NCBI GenBank assembly: GCA_019454105.1
Contig: CP075364.1
Coordinates: 2,359,362-2,423,361, forward strand
Direction: 5' to 3'
Length of the DNA stretch: 64,000 nucleotides
Origin: Fimbriimonadaceae bacterium
GTDB taxonomy: Bacteria; Armatimonadota; Fimbriimonadia; Fimbriimonadales; Fimbriimonadaceae
Shown here: piece after piece, positions 16,525 to 25,701 of the stretch
Layout of the letters: every line of letters starts with the position of its first letter
Position numbering within the stretch: the stretch's first letter is position 1
Translations under genes and position numbers: made by a program
Notes under the pieces: model-generated
Told to the model about the DNA's origin: nothing
The model's input: only the letters and a program-made list of their open reading frames with translations
Database searches by the model: none

Positions 16525-17412
16525 ATGATCTCACCGTGGCGACAACGCAGATTCCCTTACCTCAGTGGGTATCTCCGCAAGCTGAGCGAGGACGCCTTGC
16601 GGGAACCCCGTGGGCCCGGTGCCGTCATCGCTCTCCTGGGCGCCTTGGGGGGAGGACCGCTGGCTTTCATGGTCGTCAGACCGCTTGGGATTTTTGTGGC
16701 CTTGCTCGCCGGGCTGTTTGCGGCTGGAGCCGCTTTGGCCCTGGCATGGATGGCCGACAATCAATATGCGGCCAGGACTCCACCCGACAGGGCCCGCCGG
16801 CAGGCTGTCTATAAGATCGGGGGGCAGTTCCGTTCGCTCGAAACGCAACGGAAGCTCCATAAGTGGATGGATCCGATGATCTTGCAACTGCTCGAAGCGG
16901 CGTCCTACCATTGGACACGCCTCCAGACCGTCCTCAACGGGCCCGCTTGGTCAGCCAGGGACTTGCCCGATCACTGGAAAGGGATCCGTCAGAGCGCCAT
17001 GGCAGCGGCTGACGATGGGATGCGGGAGCTGGTGCTCATGGCCCAGCCTTGCGTCGGCCCTCCTCAAAGAGACCGGAGCGAGGACCTGAAAGGTGTGGTC
17101 GAAAGCTTTGTCGACCTTGAGATTGCCGACGCGCTTCAAGGACTGAAGTCGATGTCCCAGGCCAATTGGGCCGCCTACTCGCACCAAAGCCCGAGGGCCA
17201 GCGAGGTCTTCAACCCGATGCGCGTCGTCGCGGAGAAAATCAAGGACTTGGCCGACGAGATCGACGACCTCTCGCTCGAACTAGCCCATCAGTCCGATGA
17301 CCGGGCCCTGGCTCCTGCCGGACGCTCCATCGACGTTGTGTTGAGCGAGCTGCGGGCGATCAAGCAAGCCGAGATCGAACTGGAGCAAGAACAGCTTCGC
17401 CAGGGCCCTTGA
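16525..17412 (+). CDS. Unrecognised membrane protein with coiled coil
   Basis: Two adjacent hydrophobic helices (about residues 32-54 and 57-76) follow a basic N-terminus. A mostly helical cytoplasmic domain of about 210 residues comes next. It ends in a heptad-like segment (VVLSELRAIKQAEIELEQEQ) suited to oligomerisation. I recognise no family. It starts 14 bases from the end of the longer tatD reading, divergently, and is followed by the first GH172-like gene 31 bases later. Confidence 0.55.
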   Translation: MISPWRQRRFPYLSGYLRKLSEDALREPRGPGAVIALLGALGGGPLAFMVVRPLGIFVALLAGLFAAGAALALAWMADNQYAARTPPDRARRQAVYKIGGQFRSLETQRKLHKWMDPMILQLLEAASYHWTRLQTVLNGPAWSARDLPDHWKGIRQSAMAAADDGMRELVLMAQPCVGPPQRDRSEDLKGVVESFVDLEIADALQGLKSMSQANWAAYSHQSPRASEVFNPMRVVAEKIKDLADEIDDLSLELAHQSDDRALAPAGRSIDVVLSELRAIKQAEIELEQEQLRQGP

Positions 17413-17443
17413 CATTTCATGGGGTCGGTCCTAAACTCGCCTG

Positions 17444-18550
17444 ATGAACGGACCGCTCTCCCGCCTCAGTCTCGTGCGGCCCGGACGCTCAAGGCGGTTG
17501 AGCAGCTATGACCCGTCCGGTGGCAACTCCGACTGGGTTCCGATTCGGTCTGGAGAATCTTTGGGGCTCCTCGACACCGTGGGCTCCGGGCGCGTCACCC
17601 ACATCTGGGCGACCCTTCTATCTGAAAAGGATCCGTTGATGCGTCGGAACCTTGTGATTCGCGCCTACTGGGACGAGCAAGAGCACCCCAGCGTCGAAGC
17701 ACCGATAGGTGACTTCTTTGGCCAAGGTTGGGCGCTGAACTATGACTTTTCGTCGCTTCCATTGGCGGCCGGACCGCGCGACGGCCGTTCCATGGTGTGC
17801 TACTTCCCCATGCCATTTTCGAAGGGGGCCAGGATCGAAGTTCACAACCAGTCAGAGTTTGACTGCGACAGGTTCTACTTCTCGGTCGACTATGAGATGA
17901 CCGAGATCGACCCGGCAGAAGGGCGGTTCCACGCTTGGTACAACCAGGAGATGACCGTTTGCGAGTCTCCGGACGGCCTGGAGAACGCTTGGGCCGAGGG
18001 TGCGCCGGATCCGACCAATTTAAGCGACCGCAACAACTATCTTTTCTGCGACATCCAAGGAACTGGACACTTTGTCGGAGTCAATCTCTACGTCAACTCG
18101 CCGAGCCCGACCTGGCCAGGGGAAGGGGACGAAATGTTCATGGTGGACGGCGAGCCCTGGCCAGGCCTGCACGGAACCGGAACGGAGGACTACTTCAACA
18201 CGGCCTGGGGTCCCGATGAGGTGTTCATGCATCCTTGTTTCGGGATCGCCTACGTCTCTGGTCGAGGCAACTCGGAGCCCCGCTTCGGCTGGCTCGGGCG
18301 GATGCACTATTACCGGTTTCACTTAGAGGACCCTGTCAGGTTCGACCGGAGCCTGAGAGCCAGCATCGAGCACGGCCATGCCAACGGCCTTGAGCTCGAA
18401 ATGGCGAGCGTCGCCTATTGGTACCAACTTTCGCCCTCGTGCCGGCTTCCACCGCTTCACCCACCGGAGATCAGGAAGCCTCGGCCGGTCTTGAGCCCGG
18501 AAGATGTGCACCTTTGGCGTCGAGCCGGGCGTGCCAGAGGCCCGTCGTGA
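17444..18550 (+). CDS. GH172-family (DUF2961) protein, copy 1
   Basis: DUF2961 proteins form a double beta-jelly-roll and include GH172 enzymes acting on fructofuranosyl or arabinofuranosyl substrates. This 368-residue protein has the conserved GDFFGQGW block, RFHAWYNQEMT and PGLHGTGTEDYFNTAWG, the latter with the acidic residue of the active-site region. There is no signal peptide, so a cytoplasmic role is likely. It is closely related to the gene at 20243. The two are separated by a hydrolase on the other strand and by small lipoproteins. Confidence 0.85.
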   Translation: MNGPLSRLSLVRPGRSRRLSSYDPSGGNSDWVPIRSGESLGLLDTVGSGRVTHIWATLLSEKDPLMRRNLVIRAYWDEQEHPSVEAPIGDFFGQGWALNYDFSSLPLAAGPRDGRSMVCYFPMPFSKGARIEVHNQSEFDCDRFYFSVDYEMTEIDPAEGRFHAWYNQEMTVCESPDGLENAWAEGAPDPTNLSDRNNYLFCDIQGTGHFVGVNLYVNSPSPTWPGEGDEMFMVDGEPWPGLHGTGTEDYFNTAWGPDEVFMHPCFGIAYVSGRGNSEPRFGWLGRMHYYRFHLEDPVRFDRSLRASIEHGHANGLELEMASVAYWYQLSPSCRLPPLHPPEIRKPRPVLSPEDVHLWRRAGRARGPS

Positions 18551-18614
18551 CCGTGGGCGTCCTGTCTTTGCGATGACCTTTACTTAAGCGTAAGACGACC
18601 GAGCAAGAGGAGCC

Positions 18615-19571
18615 TCACTTGGAGGACACGGTCACCCCCTCAAGTTCTTTCCAACCGTCTTGCTGGAGCCACTTGAGCGCGCTTTTGTCCGACTTCAGGT
18701 GGGCGTCCCAGAACGCGACCGAAGTGCGGAAGACCGCCTCGACGTGCTTCCGGTTGCCTGGCCCCATGAGTTCGCCACCCACCAAGGGTCTTCGACCTTC
18801 GGTGGAGCGTCCATTGATGCCACCGAAGTTGTGGTATGCCCCATCGATCCACACGAGGTACTTGTCGCCCGGGGATGCGTGCTCGAAAGCCTGGCGTCGA
18901 TAAACAGACGGATCCCCCTCGAACCGGCCCCGGTCGTTGTCCCCCGAGATCATCATCAGCGGCCCCCGCATCGCCTTGAGAGAGCTTTCCGAGATCCCTG
19001 CTCCGATGCCGGTGGGCGAGATCACGAGAAAGGCCTGCGGCCTTGGATCGGCCATCGTGAGGCTCCGGGCCAAGGTCATTCCTGCCACAACCTGAGCCGT
19101 CCAAGCCCCGAAGCTGTGGCCCCCGACCCCGATCCGGTCCGCGTCGATCTTGCCTTTGAGGCCGGGGGCTAGGCCTTCCAACGTCTCGAGTCGGTCGATC
19201 AAAAAGCTCACCTCGCCCGGACGTTCCGACCAACTGGAAACGTTGTCGAGACGCCCTTGGAGCGCTCCTCGAACCGTCGAAGCGTCGGCATATCGCAAGG
19301 AGTCGCCGTGGGTCGGGGCGAACACCGAGTATCCGTGCCTGGCGAACTCGTCCGTGATGGGCATCACCGCCTCGCCGCTCCCGTACATTCCGTGCGAAAA
19401 GACAATCACGGGATAAGGGCCGCCTGTCTTCGGGAAGGTGGCGCGCACTACCAGAGGTCTCTTTGAACCTCGCTCAAGTTTGATCCCGCCAACCGACTCG
19501 ATCGGCATATCGACATGGATCGGATCGAGGGTCGCGGTCGTCAGGGCGAGGACGACGATTGAAGCGGTCAC
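18615..19571 (-). CDS. Secreted alpha/beta hydrolase (PAF-acetylhydrolase/dienelactone hydrolase-like)
   Basis: A signal-like N-terminus (TASIVVLALTTATL) leads into an alpha/beta-hydrolase fold. Features are VIVFSHGMYGSGEAVMPITD for the oxyanion region, GVGGHSFGAWTAQ with nucleophile Ser in GHSFG, MISGDNDRGRFEGD for the acid and GAYHNFGGING for the His. The start is GTG. It probably hydrolyses an ester outside the cytoplasm. The substrate is unknown. Placement between two GH172-like genes hints at a carbohydrate ester. Confidence 0.78.
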   Translation of the reverse strand: MTASIVVLALTTATLDPIHVDMPIESVGGIKLERGSKRPLVVRATFPKTGGPYPVIVFSHGMYGSGEAVMPITDEFARHGYSVFAPTHGDSLRYADASTVRGALQGRLDNVSSWSERPGEVSFLIDRLETLEGLAPGLKGKIDADRIGVGGHSFGAWTAQVVAGMTLARSLTMADPRPQAFLVISPTGIGAGISESSLKAMRGPLMMISGDNDRGRFEGDPSVYRRQAFEHASPGDKYLVWIDGAYHNFGGINGRSTEGRRPLVGGELMGPGNRKHVEAVFRTSVAFWDAHLKSDKSALKWLQQDGWKELEGVTVSSK

Positions 19572-19732
19572 TTTCGCTCCGACGGATCCAAGAAGTCGAA
19601 GTTCAGTCGAAAAGGGCCTGACCGTCTTGCGCCAAGAGTTCTGCTAGAAGTACATTGAGAGGGCCTGATTGGCCGAACATTTCCTGGAAGAACTCGGTCA
19701 AGAAGAGTGCTTCTTGAGGCTTTGCCTGAATT

Positions 19733-19966
19733 ATGTACCTCAGAATTGCCATACTACTGTTCGTGATGCCAGCGGCCATTCTCATGGGCGGGTGCGGATC
19801 CAAGTCTTCAGGTCAAAAAACCGACGAGGGCCAATTCAGCACAAGCTTGCAGGCCGAGCCTTCGAGCAAGTGGTTCAAAGACGACGTGACCGATCCTCAC
19901 AAGCCCGGCCACGACGTCACCCTGGTCACTGGCCAGGTCCAAGAGCCCGTCCAAGTGCCTTTCTAG
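19733..19966 (+). CDS. Small lipoprotein
   Basis: The 77-residue product has a hydrophobic signal ending in the lipobox MGGC (Cys at residue 21). A short hydrophilic mature part rich in Ser, Lys, Asp and Pro follows. No family is recognised. It lies in the 670-bp interval between the hydrolase and the second GH172-like gene. Confidence 0.5.
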   Translation: MYLRIAILLFVMPAAILMGGCGSKSSGQKTDEGQFSTSLQAEPSSKWFKDDVTDPHKPGHDVTLVTGQVQEPVQVPF

Positions 19967-20044
19967 TCGAATTGCCGAAGTCGAGGAGGACTGTCCGCCG
20001 ACAATGAGGCTAGGGATCGACAAGAGTCGGCCCTTGAGGGGCTC

Positions 20045-20203
20045 ATGCGTTTCTTGCTGTTGGTACTGACATTGGCTTGCGTCTTCCCGGCTTTGGGCGG
20101 CTGCGATCCCTCCCCGGTTCTTGCGGACGGCACCCTGGCAGTTTCGCCAGCCAAGGGCCCGTCGGCTGACCGCCTTGGCCCGGTCGCTCTCGAAGGCCGA
20201 TAA
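20045..20203 (+). CDS. Very small lipoprotein (52 residues)
   Basis: ATG at 20045 opens a frame encoding MRFLLLVLTLACVFPALGGC, a textbook lipoprotein signal with lipobox LGGC (Cys 20). A 32-residue Pro/Ala-rich mature peptide ending at TAA 20201-20203 follows. It is easily missed because of its size. It follows the 77-residue lipoprotein by 78 bases in the same direction. Function is unknown. Codon use matches the GC-rich neighbours. Confidence 0.5.
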   Translation: MRFLLLVLTLACVFPALGGCDPSPVLADGTLAVSPAKGPSADRLGPVALEGR

Positions 20204-20242
20204 CCTGGCGATGCCACCTTCGGGGCCGGTAGCATCGAAGGG

Positions 20243-21367
20243 ATGGCTAGCCCGCTCGAAGGCCTCCTCGCTCTTTCGAACGCCCGGACACGGCGCGTCT
20301 CCAGCTATGACCGAACAGGAGGGAACGCCGATCGAGTTCTCTTTGGGCCTGGCGAGACGTTCGTGCTGGCCGACCTGCCTGGCGCCGGGATCGTCCGTCA
20401 TATCTGGATCACCACCGCCAGTCGCGACCCCCTTTCGCGCCGGAACATGGTGTTGCGTGTCTTCGTCGACGGACAAGATCACCCCTGTGTCGAGTCGCCG
20501 CTCGGCGATTTCTTCGGCCAAGGCTGGGGCCTGAAGTACAACTTCGCCAGTTTGCCTCTGGCGTGCGCTCCCAAAGACGGCCATGCCCTGGTCTGCTATT
20601 GGCCGATGCCTTATGGCCAAGGCTGCAGGATCGAAGTCGAAAACCAGGGGCCCGAACCCTTAGATGCGTTTTACTACTATGTCGACTACGAGGAGCACGA
20701 AGCAATCAGCGACAATGTTCCCCGGTTCCACGCTTGGTACAACCAAGAGGTCACGACTCCGCAAGACGGGGTCGAGAACGAGTGGGGCGTGCTCGGTGCG
20801 GAACCTACGAACACGACAGACGCGCACAACTACCTCTTTTGCGAGTGTGAGGGACGGGGTCACTTCGTCGGGGTCAATTACTATGTCCACTCTCCGGGAC
20901 CGGTCTGGTACGGCGAGGGTGACGACATGTTCCTCATCGACGACGAGCTGTGGCCTGGCTTGCACGGCACTGGCACAGAGGACTACTTCAACATGAGTTG
21001 GTGCCCGGACGAGGTCTACATGCATCCCTATTTCGGTTGCGCAAGGGCCCCAGGGAGGGGCAACGACAGCGGCAGGTTTGGCTGGATCGGAAAAACTCAC
21101 GTGTACAGGTTTCACATCGAAGACCCGATCCGGTTCCAGAAGAGCCTTCGGGCCAGCATCGAGCACGGTCACGCCAACGTCCTGACCCTCGACCTCGCGA
21201 GCGTGGCCTATTGGTATCAGACTCTTCCGACGAAGCCGTTTCCACCACTCGCCACGGCGCCCGAAAGGGCCCCGATGCCCGAGATCGGAGTCGCTGAGAT
21301 CCACAGATGGCGCGACGCATGGAGGAGGGAGAGAGGGTCCGGCAAGCTTTGGGGGAACGAGCTATGA
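20243..21367 (+). CDS. GH172-family (DUF2961) protein, copy 2
   Basis: The 374-residue paralogue of the gene at 17444 shares GDFFGQGWGLKYNF, RFHAWYNQEVT and PGLHGTGTEDYFNMSWC. Most differences are conservative, in line with an old duplication and retained fold. The conserved acidic motif suggests both are active. No signal peptide is present. The C-terminal 35 residues diverge most from copy 1. Confidence 0.85.
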   Translation: MASPLEGLLALSNARTRRVSSYDRTGGNADRVLFGPGETFVLADLPGAGIVRHIWITTASRDPLSRRNMVLRVFVDGQDHPCVESPLGDFFGQGWGLKYNFASLPLACAPKDGHALVCYWPMPYGQGCRIEVENQGPEPLDAFYYYVDYEEHEAISDNVPRFHAWYNQEVTTPQDGVENEWGVLGAEPTNTTDAHNYLFCECEGRGHFVGVNYYVHSPGPVWYGEGDDMFLIDDELWPGLHGTGTEDYFNMSWCPDEVYMHPYFGCARAPGRGNDSGRFGWIGKTHVYRFHIEDPIRFQKSLRASIEHGHANVLTLDLASVAYWYQTLPTKPFPPLATAPERAPMPEIGVAEIHRWRDAWRRERGSGKLWGNEL

Positions 21368-21418
21368 CAACCGTGCCACGGCCAGAGATCGACCGGCGTA
21401 GGGACAGTTAGGTCAGAA

Positions 21419-23485
21419 ATGCTGTTCGCACTCAGCCTCGTCCTGACGGCGAAACAAGACTTAGTGAGCTTCAGACACGAAGGTGCCTCCGTGTCAAAAG
21501 TCGTGCGGGCCTTAGGCGAGGCAACCGGTGAAAAGTGGGCGGCCGAGGGCCCTCTTCGCGACGAGTTCCTCTTCGTCAGCGTCGCCGACAAGCCGATCGA
21601 AGCCGTGCGTCAGAAGATTGCCGAAGTCTTGGTAGGCCAATGGGTGAAGACCGAAGATGGCTGGCGGCTCGAACCGGACCGGTTCAAACGAGCGGCCCTT
21701 GAGACAGCCCGGCGAGAGGTCGCGCGCAAGAACGTCGACGAGTTTGTGTCCAAGACCAAGAAGACCGAGCCGTTGACGTCGCAAAGAGCCGAAGCGATCG
21801 TTCGTGACGCGCTCAAGCAACTCGAGCGCGCGGACGAAGAAAGAGCTTGGAACAAGCTGGAGGAGATCGACAGTCATGACCCGTCCGCCTCTCTTGCCGC
21901 CGGGTTGTTGTCTCTCGTCGCCGCAGACTGTCTGAATCTTCCTGAATATTCGAGGGTCGTCTACTCGAGCCACCCGACAAGACTGCAAAGGCCTTTGCCC
22001 ACCGGATCAAGTGCGTGGATCGACAGATACCTTAAGGAGTCGAGAGCTCTCGCCGGCGTATTGGAGAAGCTCCAAGTGCCAGAACGACTTGAGTCGATGG
22101 AATTCGGCAAGTATTCGGAACTCTTAACTGCGGAGATGCCCCATCACAAGCCTGGCAGTGTGGTTCAAGCCACCGTCACTCGGGACAGCGATACCTTGAG
22201 CATTGACGTGGAGTTGGGCGGATATTGGATCGGGTATGAAGGGATCTCGCTGGTCGATGAAAGCTGGTCTCAGACTCAAAAGAATTTGGCAGGTCTTGAG
22301 ACTCCTTTCAAGCCAGGGCCAGGAACAGCAGAGGCAGCGAAGGCGAGTGCGGCGATCCGGGACGCAGGCCGCCCTGCCGAGGAGCAGGAGGCCGCCGCGC
22401 GGTTCACCCTCAACAGGCTGAAGAAGTTGGACGAGCGGGATCTCCATGCCGACTTCACAACGGAGGCCTTGACGCAGATCTCTGAGGCGCTGAAGCTCGA
22501 TACTGTCGTCCGATTGTCAGACACATGGCTCCAGCTAGGCTCGATCTTGGCCCGCTCTCGGGTACCGACATTGTCGCGGGTCTTTACGGTTTTCAGTCAA
22601 CGTGCGCCCTTGAAGGTGTCAGACGGTTGGCTCATGTCTGAACCGGAGATCGGGACCGACTGGCCGCCGCTTGAGCGACGGGGGCTGCAAGCTTTTGCCA
22701 GGAGGGTCGAGTCGCAAGGTCTGGGATTCGACGCCCTCGCCGATTTGGCCGCCTATTGCGACACAGATATCAATTTTTTCGTCAATTGGCATTGGGTTGT
22801 GGAGTGCATGCCCGGTGGGCCGACTCGTTTTTCAGGGCAAGAAGATTTCCCAGCCTTGAGGCTCTACGGGGCTCTCGACGAAAATTCCCGAAAGCTGGCA
22901 AAGTCGGGCGGGGCCGAGATCGTCTACGGAACAGCGCCGCCCAGGCTCAAGGCCGCGTTCGACAGGCTTTTGTGGTATGTGCACCCTGTAGTTGATCACA
23001 AGGACGCTGAACGCCAGGGAGAGGCGATGGAGGAGGACTCAGACGGGGCAGGGGTCTCTTTAGTCACCGAGCCGACGACCCTGCTTCCGAACGGGATCCC
23101 TCCAAACACCCCCATAACGCTCAAACTGAGCGATGAAAAGAGGTGGTCTGTAATGGTGAAAGGCCAAGCCAGGACCATAGTGACTTCCGGAAGCCTTGAA
23201 GGCATGGCCCTCTTATTGGCGAGTCAGTCGGTCAACCACCCCGATTCGTTCGCTCAGGCTCGCATCGGAAACCTCGCGAGCCAAGTCCTCACCGTGGAGG
23301 CCAGGTTCACCGAAGAGCTGTTCTGGGGGAGCAAAGCCGTCCTAAAGCCATGGGTGACCCACGAGAACACCCTTCCTGCAGAGAAGATGCCTGCTGACTT
23401 CAAAGCGGCGTTCGATGCCGCCTCGTCCCAAGTCCGAAAAGAGGCCAAGTCCGCCCCCGTCCGCCGAGAGAGACCCATCCCATGA
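21419..23485 (+). CDS. Large exported protein with STN-like N-terminus, copy 1
   Basis: The 688-residue product begins with a short signal (MLFALSLVLTAKQD). An STN-like module follows at about residues 18-75 (FRHEGASVSKVVRALGEATG...KPIEAVRQKIAEVL), the fold found at secretin and TonB-receptor N-termini. The remainder is long, mixed helical and without catalytic motifs. It shares HPTRLQRPL and a C-terminal TVEARFTEELF region with the next protein. The stop overlaps the next start (ATGA). The pair probably acts together in the envelope. The role is unknown. Confidence 0.55.
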   Translation: MLFALSLVLTAKQDLVSFRHEGASVSKVVRALGEATGEKWAAEGPLRDEFLFVSVADKPIEAVRQKIAEVLVGQWVKTEDGWRLEPDRFKRAALETARREVARKNVDEFVSKTKKTEPLTSQRAEAIVRDALKQLERADEERAWNKLEEIDSHDPSASLAAGLLSLVAADCLNLPEYSRVVYSSHPTRLQRPLPTGSSAWIDRYLKESRALAGVLEKLQVPERLESMEFGKYSELLTAEMPHHKPGSVVQATVTRDSDTLSIDVELGGYWIGYEGISLVDESWSQTQKNLAGLETPFKPGPGTAEAAKASAAIRDAGRPAEEQEAAARFTLNRLKKLDERDLHADFTTEALTQISEALKLDTVVRLSDTWLQLGSILARSRVPTLSRVFTVFSQRAPLKVSDGWLMSEPEIGTDWPPLERRGLQAFARRVESQGLGFDALADLAAYCDTDINFFVNWHWVVECMPGGPTRFSGQEDFPALRLYGALDENSRKLAKSGGAEIVYGTAPPRLKAAFDRLLWYVHPVVDHKDAERQGEAMEEDSDGAGVSLVTEPTTLLPNGIPPNTPITLKLSDEKRWSVMVKGQARTIVTSGSLEGMALLLASQSVNHPDSFAQARIGNLASQVLTVEARFTEELFWGSKAVLKPWVTHENTLPAEKMPADFKAAFDAASSQVRKEAKSAPVRRERPIP

Positions 23486-25503
23486 TCACCACACTCTTTC
23501 TGGTTGCCGTTGCTCGGCAGGACGTAACCTTTGAGCACAAAGCCGCCCCCGTCCCGGTCGTGGTCAAGGCCCTTTCCGAAGCAGTCGGCCAACCGTTGCA
23601 CGCCGACGGGAGCCTCAATCTTGACTACGTCGTGGTCCGGTTTGACAACACTCCCTTGGAGGTCGTCAAGGAGCGCCTCGGCCAAATTCTCGTGGCGACT
23701 TGGCGCGATACCCCGGAGGGGCCGACACTCGGCCGCACTTCCGCTCAGCAAGCTCAGCTACGGTCTGAGTACGTCAAGTCCACGGCCGAGCGGATCCGGG
23801 AGGGCCTGGCCAAGCTCGCGGAGACAGAGCCGCCGCCGACAGCCTCGCTGCGGGAAGCGGTTCGGGAAGTGGAGCGGCTGCGAGAGACCCCCAACCGATG
23901 GCAACGCGTGCAGGAGCTGAATCGGCTCGCTCCGTCGCACAGGCTCGCGGTCGCATTGGCCAAGGACATCGACTGGACGACCATTCCCGAGATCGTCGAA
24001 TTCCTCCCGATTGAGTTCATGCTCAATCCAACCAGACTTCAGCGCCCGCTCGGGAGAAACACGGGCCGACTCATCGCACAATACAACCGTGAGGCCGAGA
24101 CCCACAGAAAGATCGTCAGAGAGGAGCTGGCCGCCGGTCAGTTCTGGTGGGACCCGATCGCCAGGGCGAGCCAGGAGATCGGCCCGAGCGATAGGATCGG
24201 GCTTGTCGTCAGGCCGGCCATGGGCAACATCACGATCGAACTGGTGGGGTTGGACCAACCCGTCATGGTCAATCCTCCAATGGCCGATTACACCTCTGCA
24301 ACCCCAATCGAGGGATTGGATGGCGAGTACGAGCTGTCCGAGCAGTCGCAAGAGTTCGAAAGGGTGCTCAAGTCAAGATCCAACCCAGGTACCGAGCCCA
24401 TCATGATGCGCGACCTCCTTCGACTGCCCGAAGTCGAGCCTTTGGCCTGGCTACCGAGCGACATGCTGCTGGGTGTGGCCAAGACTCAAGGCAAGGACTT
24501 GATCGCGGTCTTGCCCGACTTCTCTTCGATTTCGTTCGGCGCGGCCCCCAGGGGAAGCCAAAGTGTCGGGCAAGCGCTCGCGATGTTGGACATGTTCATG
24601 CCCCTCAGGATCACCACGGACCCCTTTCTTTCAATCGCTTCCAAGAACTTGGCCGCAGACCACGATTGGCGGTGCGACCGGGAGGCCCTGGGCAAGTTCT
24701 TGAGGGTCGCGAACGAGAGGGAGCCGATGCTCGGCGATTTTGCCGACCTGTGCAAAGGCCTTAAGGGCCAAGGCGATGGCTTCATGGCCTTCATGCTCAT
24801 GTCTCTGGTCATGGGAGACTCCTCGCCATCGTCGGTTCTCGAGAACTTGCTCCTTCTGAAGGCCTTCGCAGTGCTGACTCCTGGCCAACGGCGCGAGGCC
24901 CAGGGGCCGAAAGGGGCCACGGTGTCCCTCCCGGTCAGCGTCCCACAACTCCCTGCCCCGTTCCGTGACCTGATCTTTCGGAGCCGGGCCCTACTTCTCC
25001 CCTTCAACGAGCTGAGCGAACCGTCGGAGCCGGAAGGCCCTGCCATGAAGTCCAGAATCTTGTCAACGGGCCGCGAGTGGTTTGAGCGATCGGCCACGAC
25101 CGTGTACGGAAATGGTTTGCCGCCCACTTCAAAGCTGGTCTTCCAAGTCGAGAACGTTGAAAGGGTCGTCGCGGACTGGGGGCCGCGAGGATCTTATCTG
25201 CAGCGTCCGATGAGCCCCGAAGAGCTCGGAAGACAGATGGTCTTGACAGCCCGTTTCCAAACAAACTCGGCGCCGCCGACCAAGTTTGCCGTGGTCACGG
25301 TCGAGCGGCTGACGATCTCGGCTTATCTCGGCCAGGAAGCGGCCATGCAGTGGATCGCGGATCTTGGCGGCCGGGCCGACCCCGAGAAGATGGTGCCGTT
25401 GGACCAATTGCCGGAGGCCGTGCGTAAGGCGATCGACAATGAACTCGCCAAGGCTAAGGACATAGCTCCATCGAGCGATAAGCCTCGGACGGGGCCGCCT
25501 TAA
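23482..25503 (+). CDS. Large exported protein with STN-like N-terminus, copy 2
   Basis: The 673-residue paralogue of the preceding gene has signal MITTLFLVAVARQD. Its STN-like segment is FEHKAAPVPVVVKALSEAVG...TPLEVVKERLGQIL. NPTRLQRPL is at about residue 186, and VVTVERLTISAYLGQEA is near the end. It is translationally coupled to copy 1. Divergence between copies is high outside these anchors. The stop lies 26 bases before tRNA-Arg. Confidence 0.55.
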   Translation: MITTLFLVAVARQDVTFEHKAAPVPVVVKALSEAVGQPLHADGSLNLDYVVVRFDNTPLEVVKERLGQILVATWRDTPEGPTLGRTSAQQAQLRSEYVKSTAERIREGLAKLAETEPPPTASLREAVREVERLRETPNRWQRVQELNRLAPSHRLAVALAKDIDWTTIPEIVEFLPIEFMLNPTRLQRPLGRNTGRLIAQYNREAETHRKIVREELAAGQFWWDPIARASQEIGPSDRIGLVVRPAMGNITIELVGLDQPVMVNPPMADYTSATPIEGLDGEYELSEQSQEFERVLKSRSNPGTEPIMMRDLLRLPEVEPLAWLPSDMLLGVAKTQGKDLIAVLPDFSSISFGAAPRGSQSVGQALAMLDMFMPLRITTDPFLSIASKNLAADHDWRCDREALGKFLRVANEREPMLGDFADLCKGLKGQGDGFMAFMLMSLVMGDSSPSSVLENLLLLKAFAVLTPGQRREAQGPKGATVSLPVSVPQLPAPFRDLIFRSRALLLPFNELSEPSEPEGPAMKSRILSTGREWFERSATTVYGNGLPPTSKLVFQVENVERVVADWGPRGSYLQRPMSPEELGRQMVLTARFQTNSAPPTKFAVVTVERLTISAYLGQEAAMQWIADLGGRADPEKMVPLDQLPEAVRKAIDNELAKAKDIAPSSDKPRTGPP

Positions 25504-25529
25504 TCGCCTGCGAGTACAATCGCGGAACC

Positions 25530-25605
25530 GGCCTCGTAGCTCAGTGGATAGAGCGCCTCCGTCCTAAGGAGGGCGTCGGGGGTTCGATTCCCTCCGGGGC
25601 CGCCA
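25530..25605 (+). tRNA. tRNA-Arg (anticodon CCU)
   Basis: The 76-nt cloverleaf has acceptor GGCCTCG/CGGGGCC, anticodon arm CCTCC-GTCCTAA-GGAGG (anticodon CCT), T-loop TTCGATT, discriminator G and encoded CCA. The fifth acceptor pair is a T-G wobble. The detached copy at 59715-59760 has A there and would pair perfectly. So the 3' half of this tRNA appears to have been supplied by the integrated element. Confidence 0.97.
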
Positions 25606-25606
25606 A
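25561..25606 (+). repeat. attL core: 46-bp direct repeat, left copy
   Basis: This spans the anticodon loop to one base past the CCA of tRNA-Arg. It matches 59715-59760 at 45 of 46 positions. The strand exchange point should lie inside it, most likely in the anticodon or T arm as for other tRNA-targeting integrases. Confidence 0.92.
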
Positions 25607-25610
25607 GATT

Positions 25611-25684
25611 TTGAACCTAAAATAGACCTTTCAGCCCACTCTAAAGGCAACTCAGAAAGCCCAGGTCTCTCCAGGGTCTCTCCA
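25611..25684 (+). repeat. Left-end integrase arm-type sites
   Basis: TTGAACCTA (25611-25619) lies just inside the left core repeat. Two copies of GGTCTCTCCA follow at 25664-25673 and 25675-25684, an 11-bp period, so they sit on the same DNA face. The same words occur at the right end, as expected for arm sites bound by the integrase N-terminal domain. Confidence 0.7.
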
Positions 25685-25701
25685 ACACGCACTCCAAAGC
25701 G

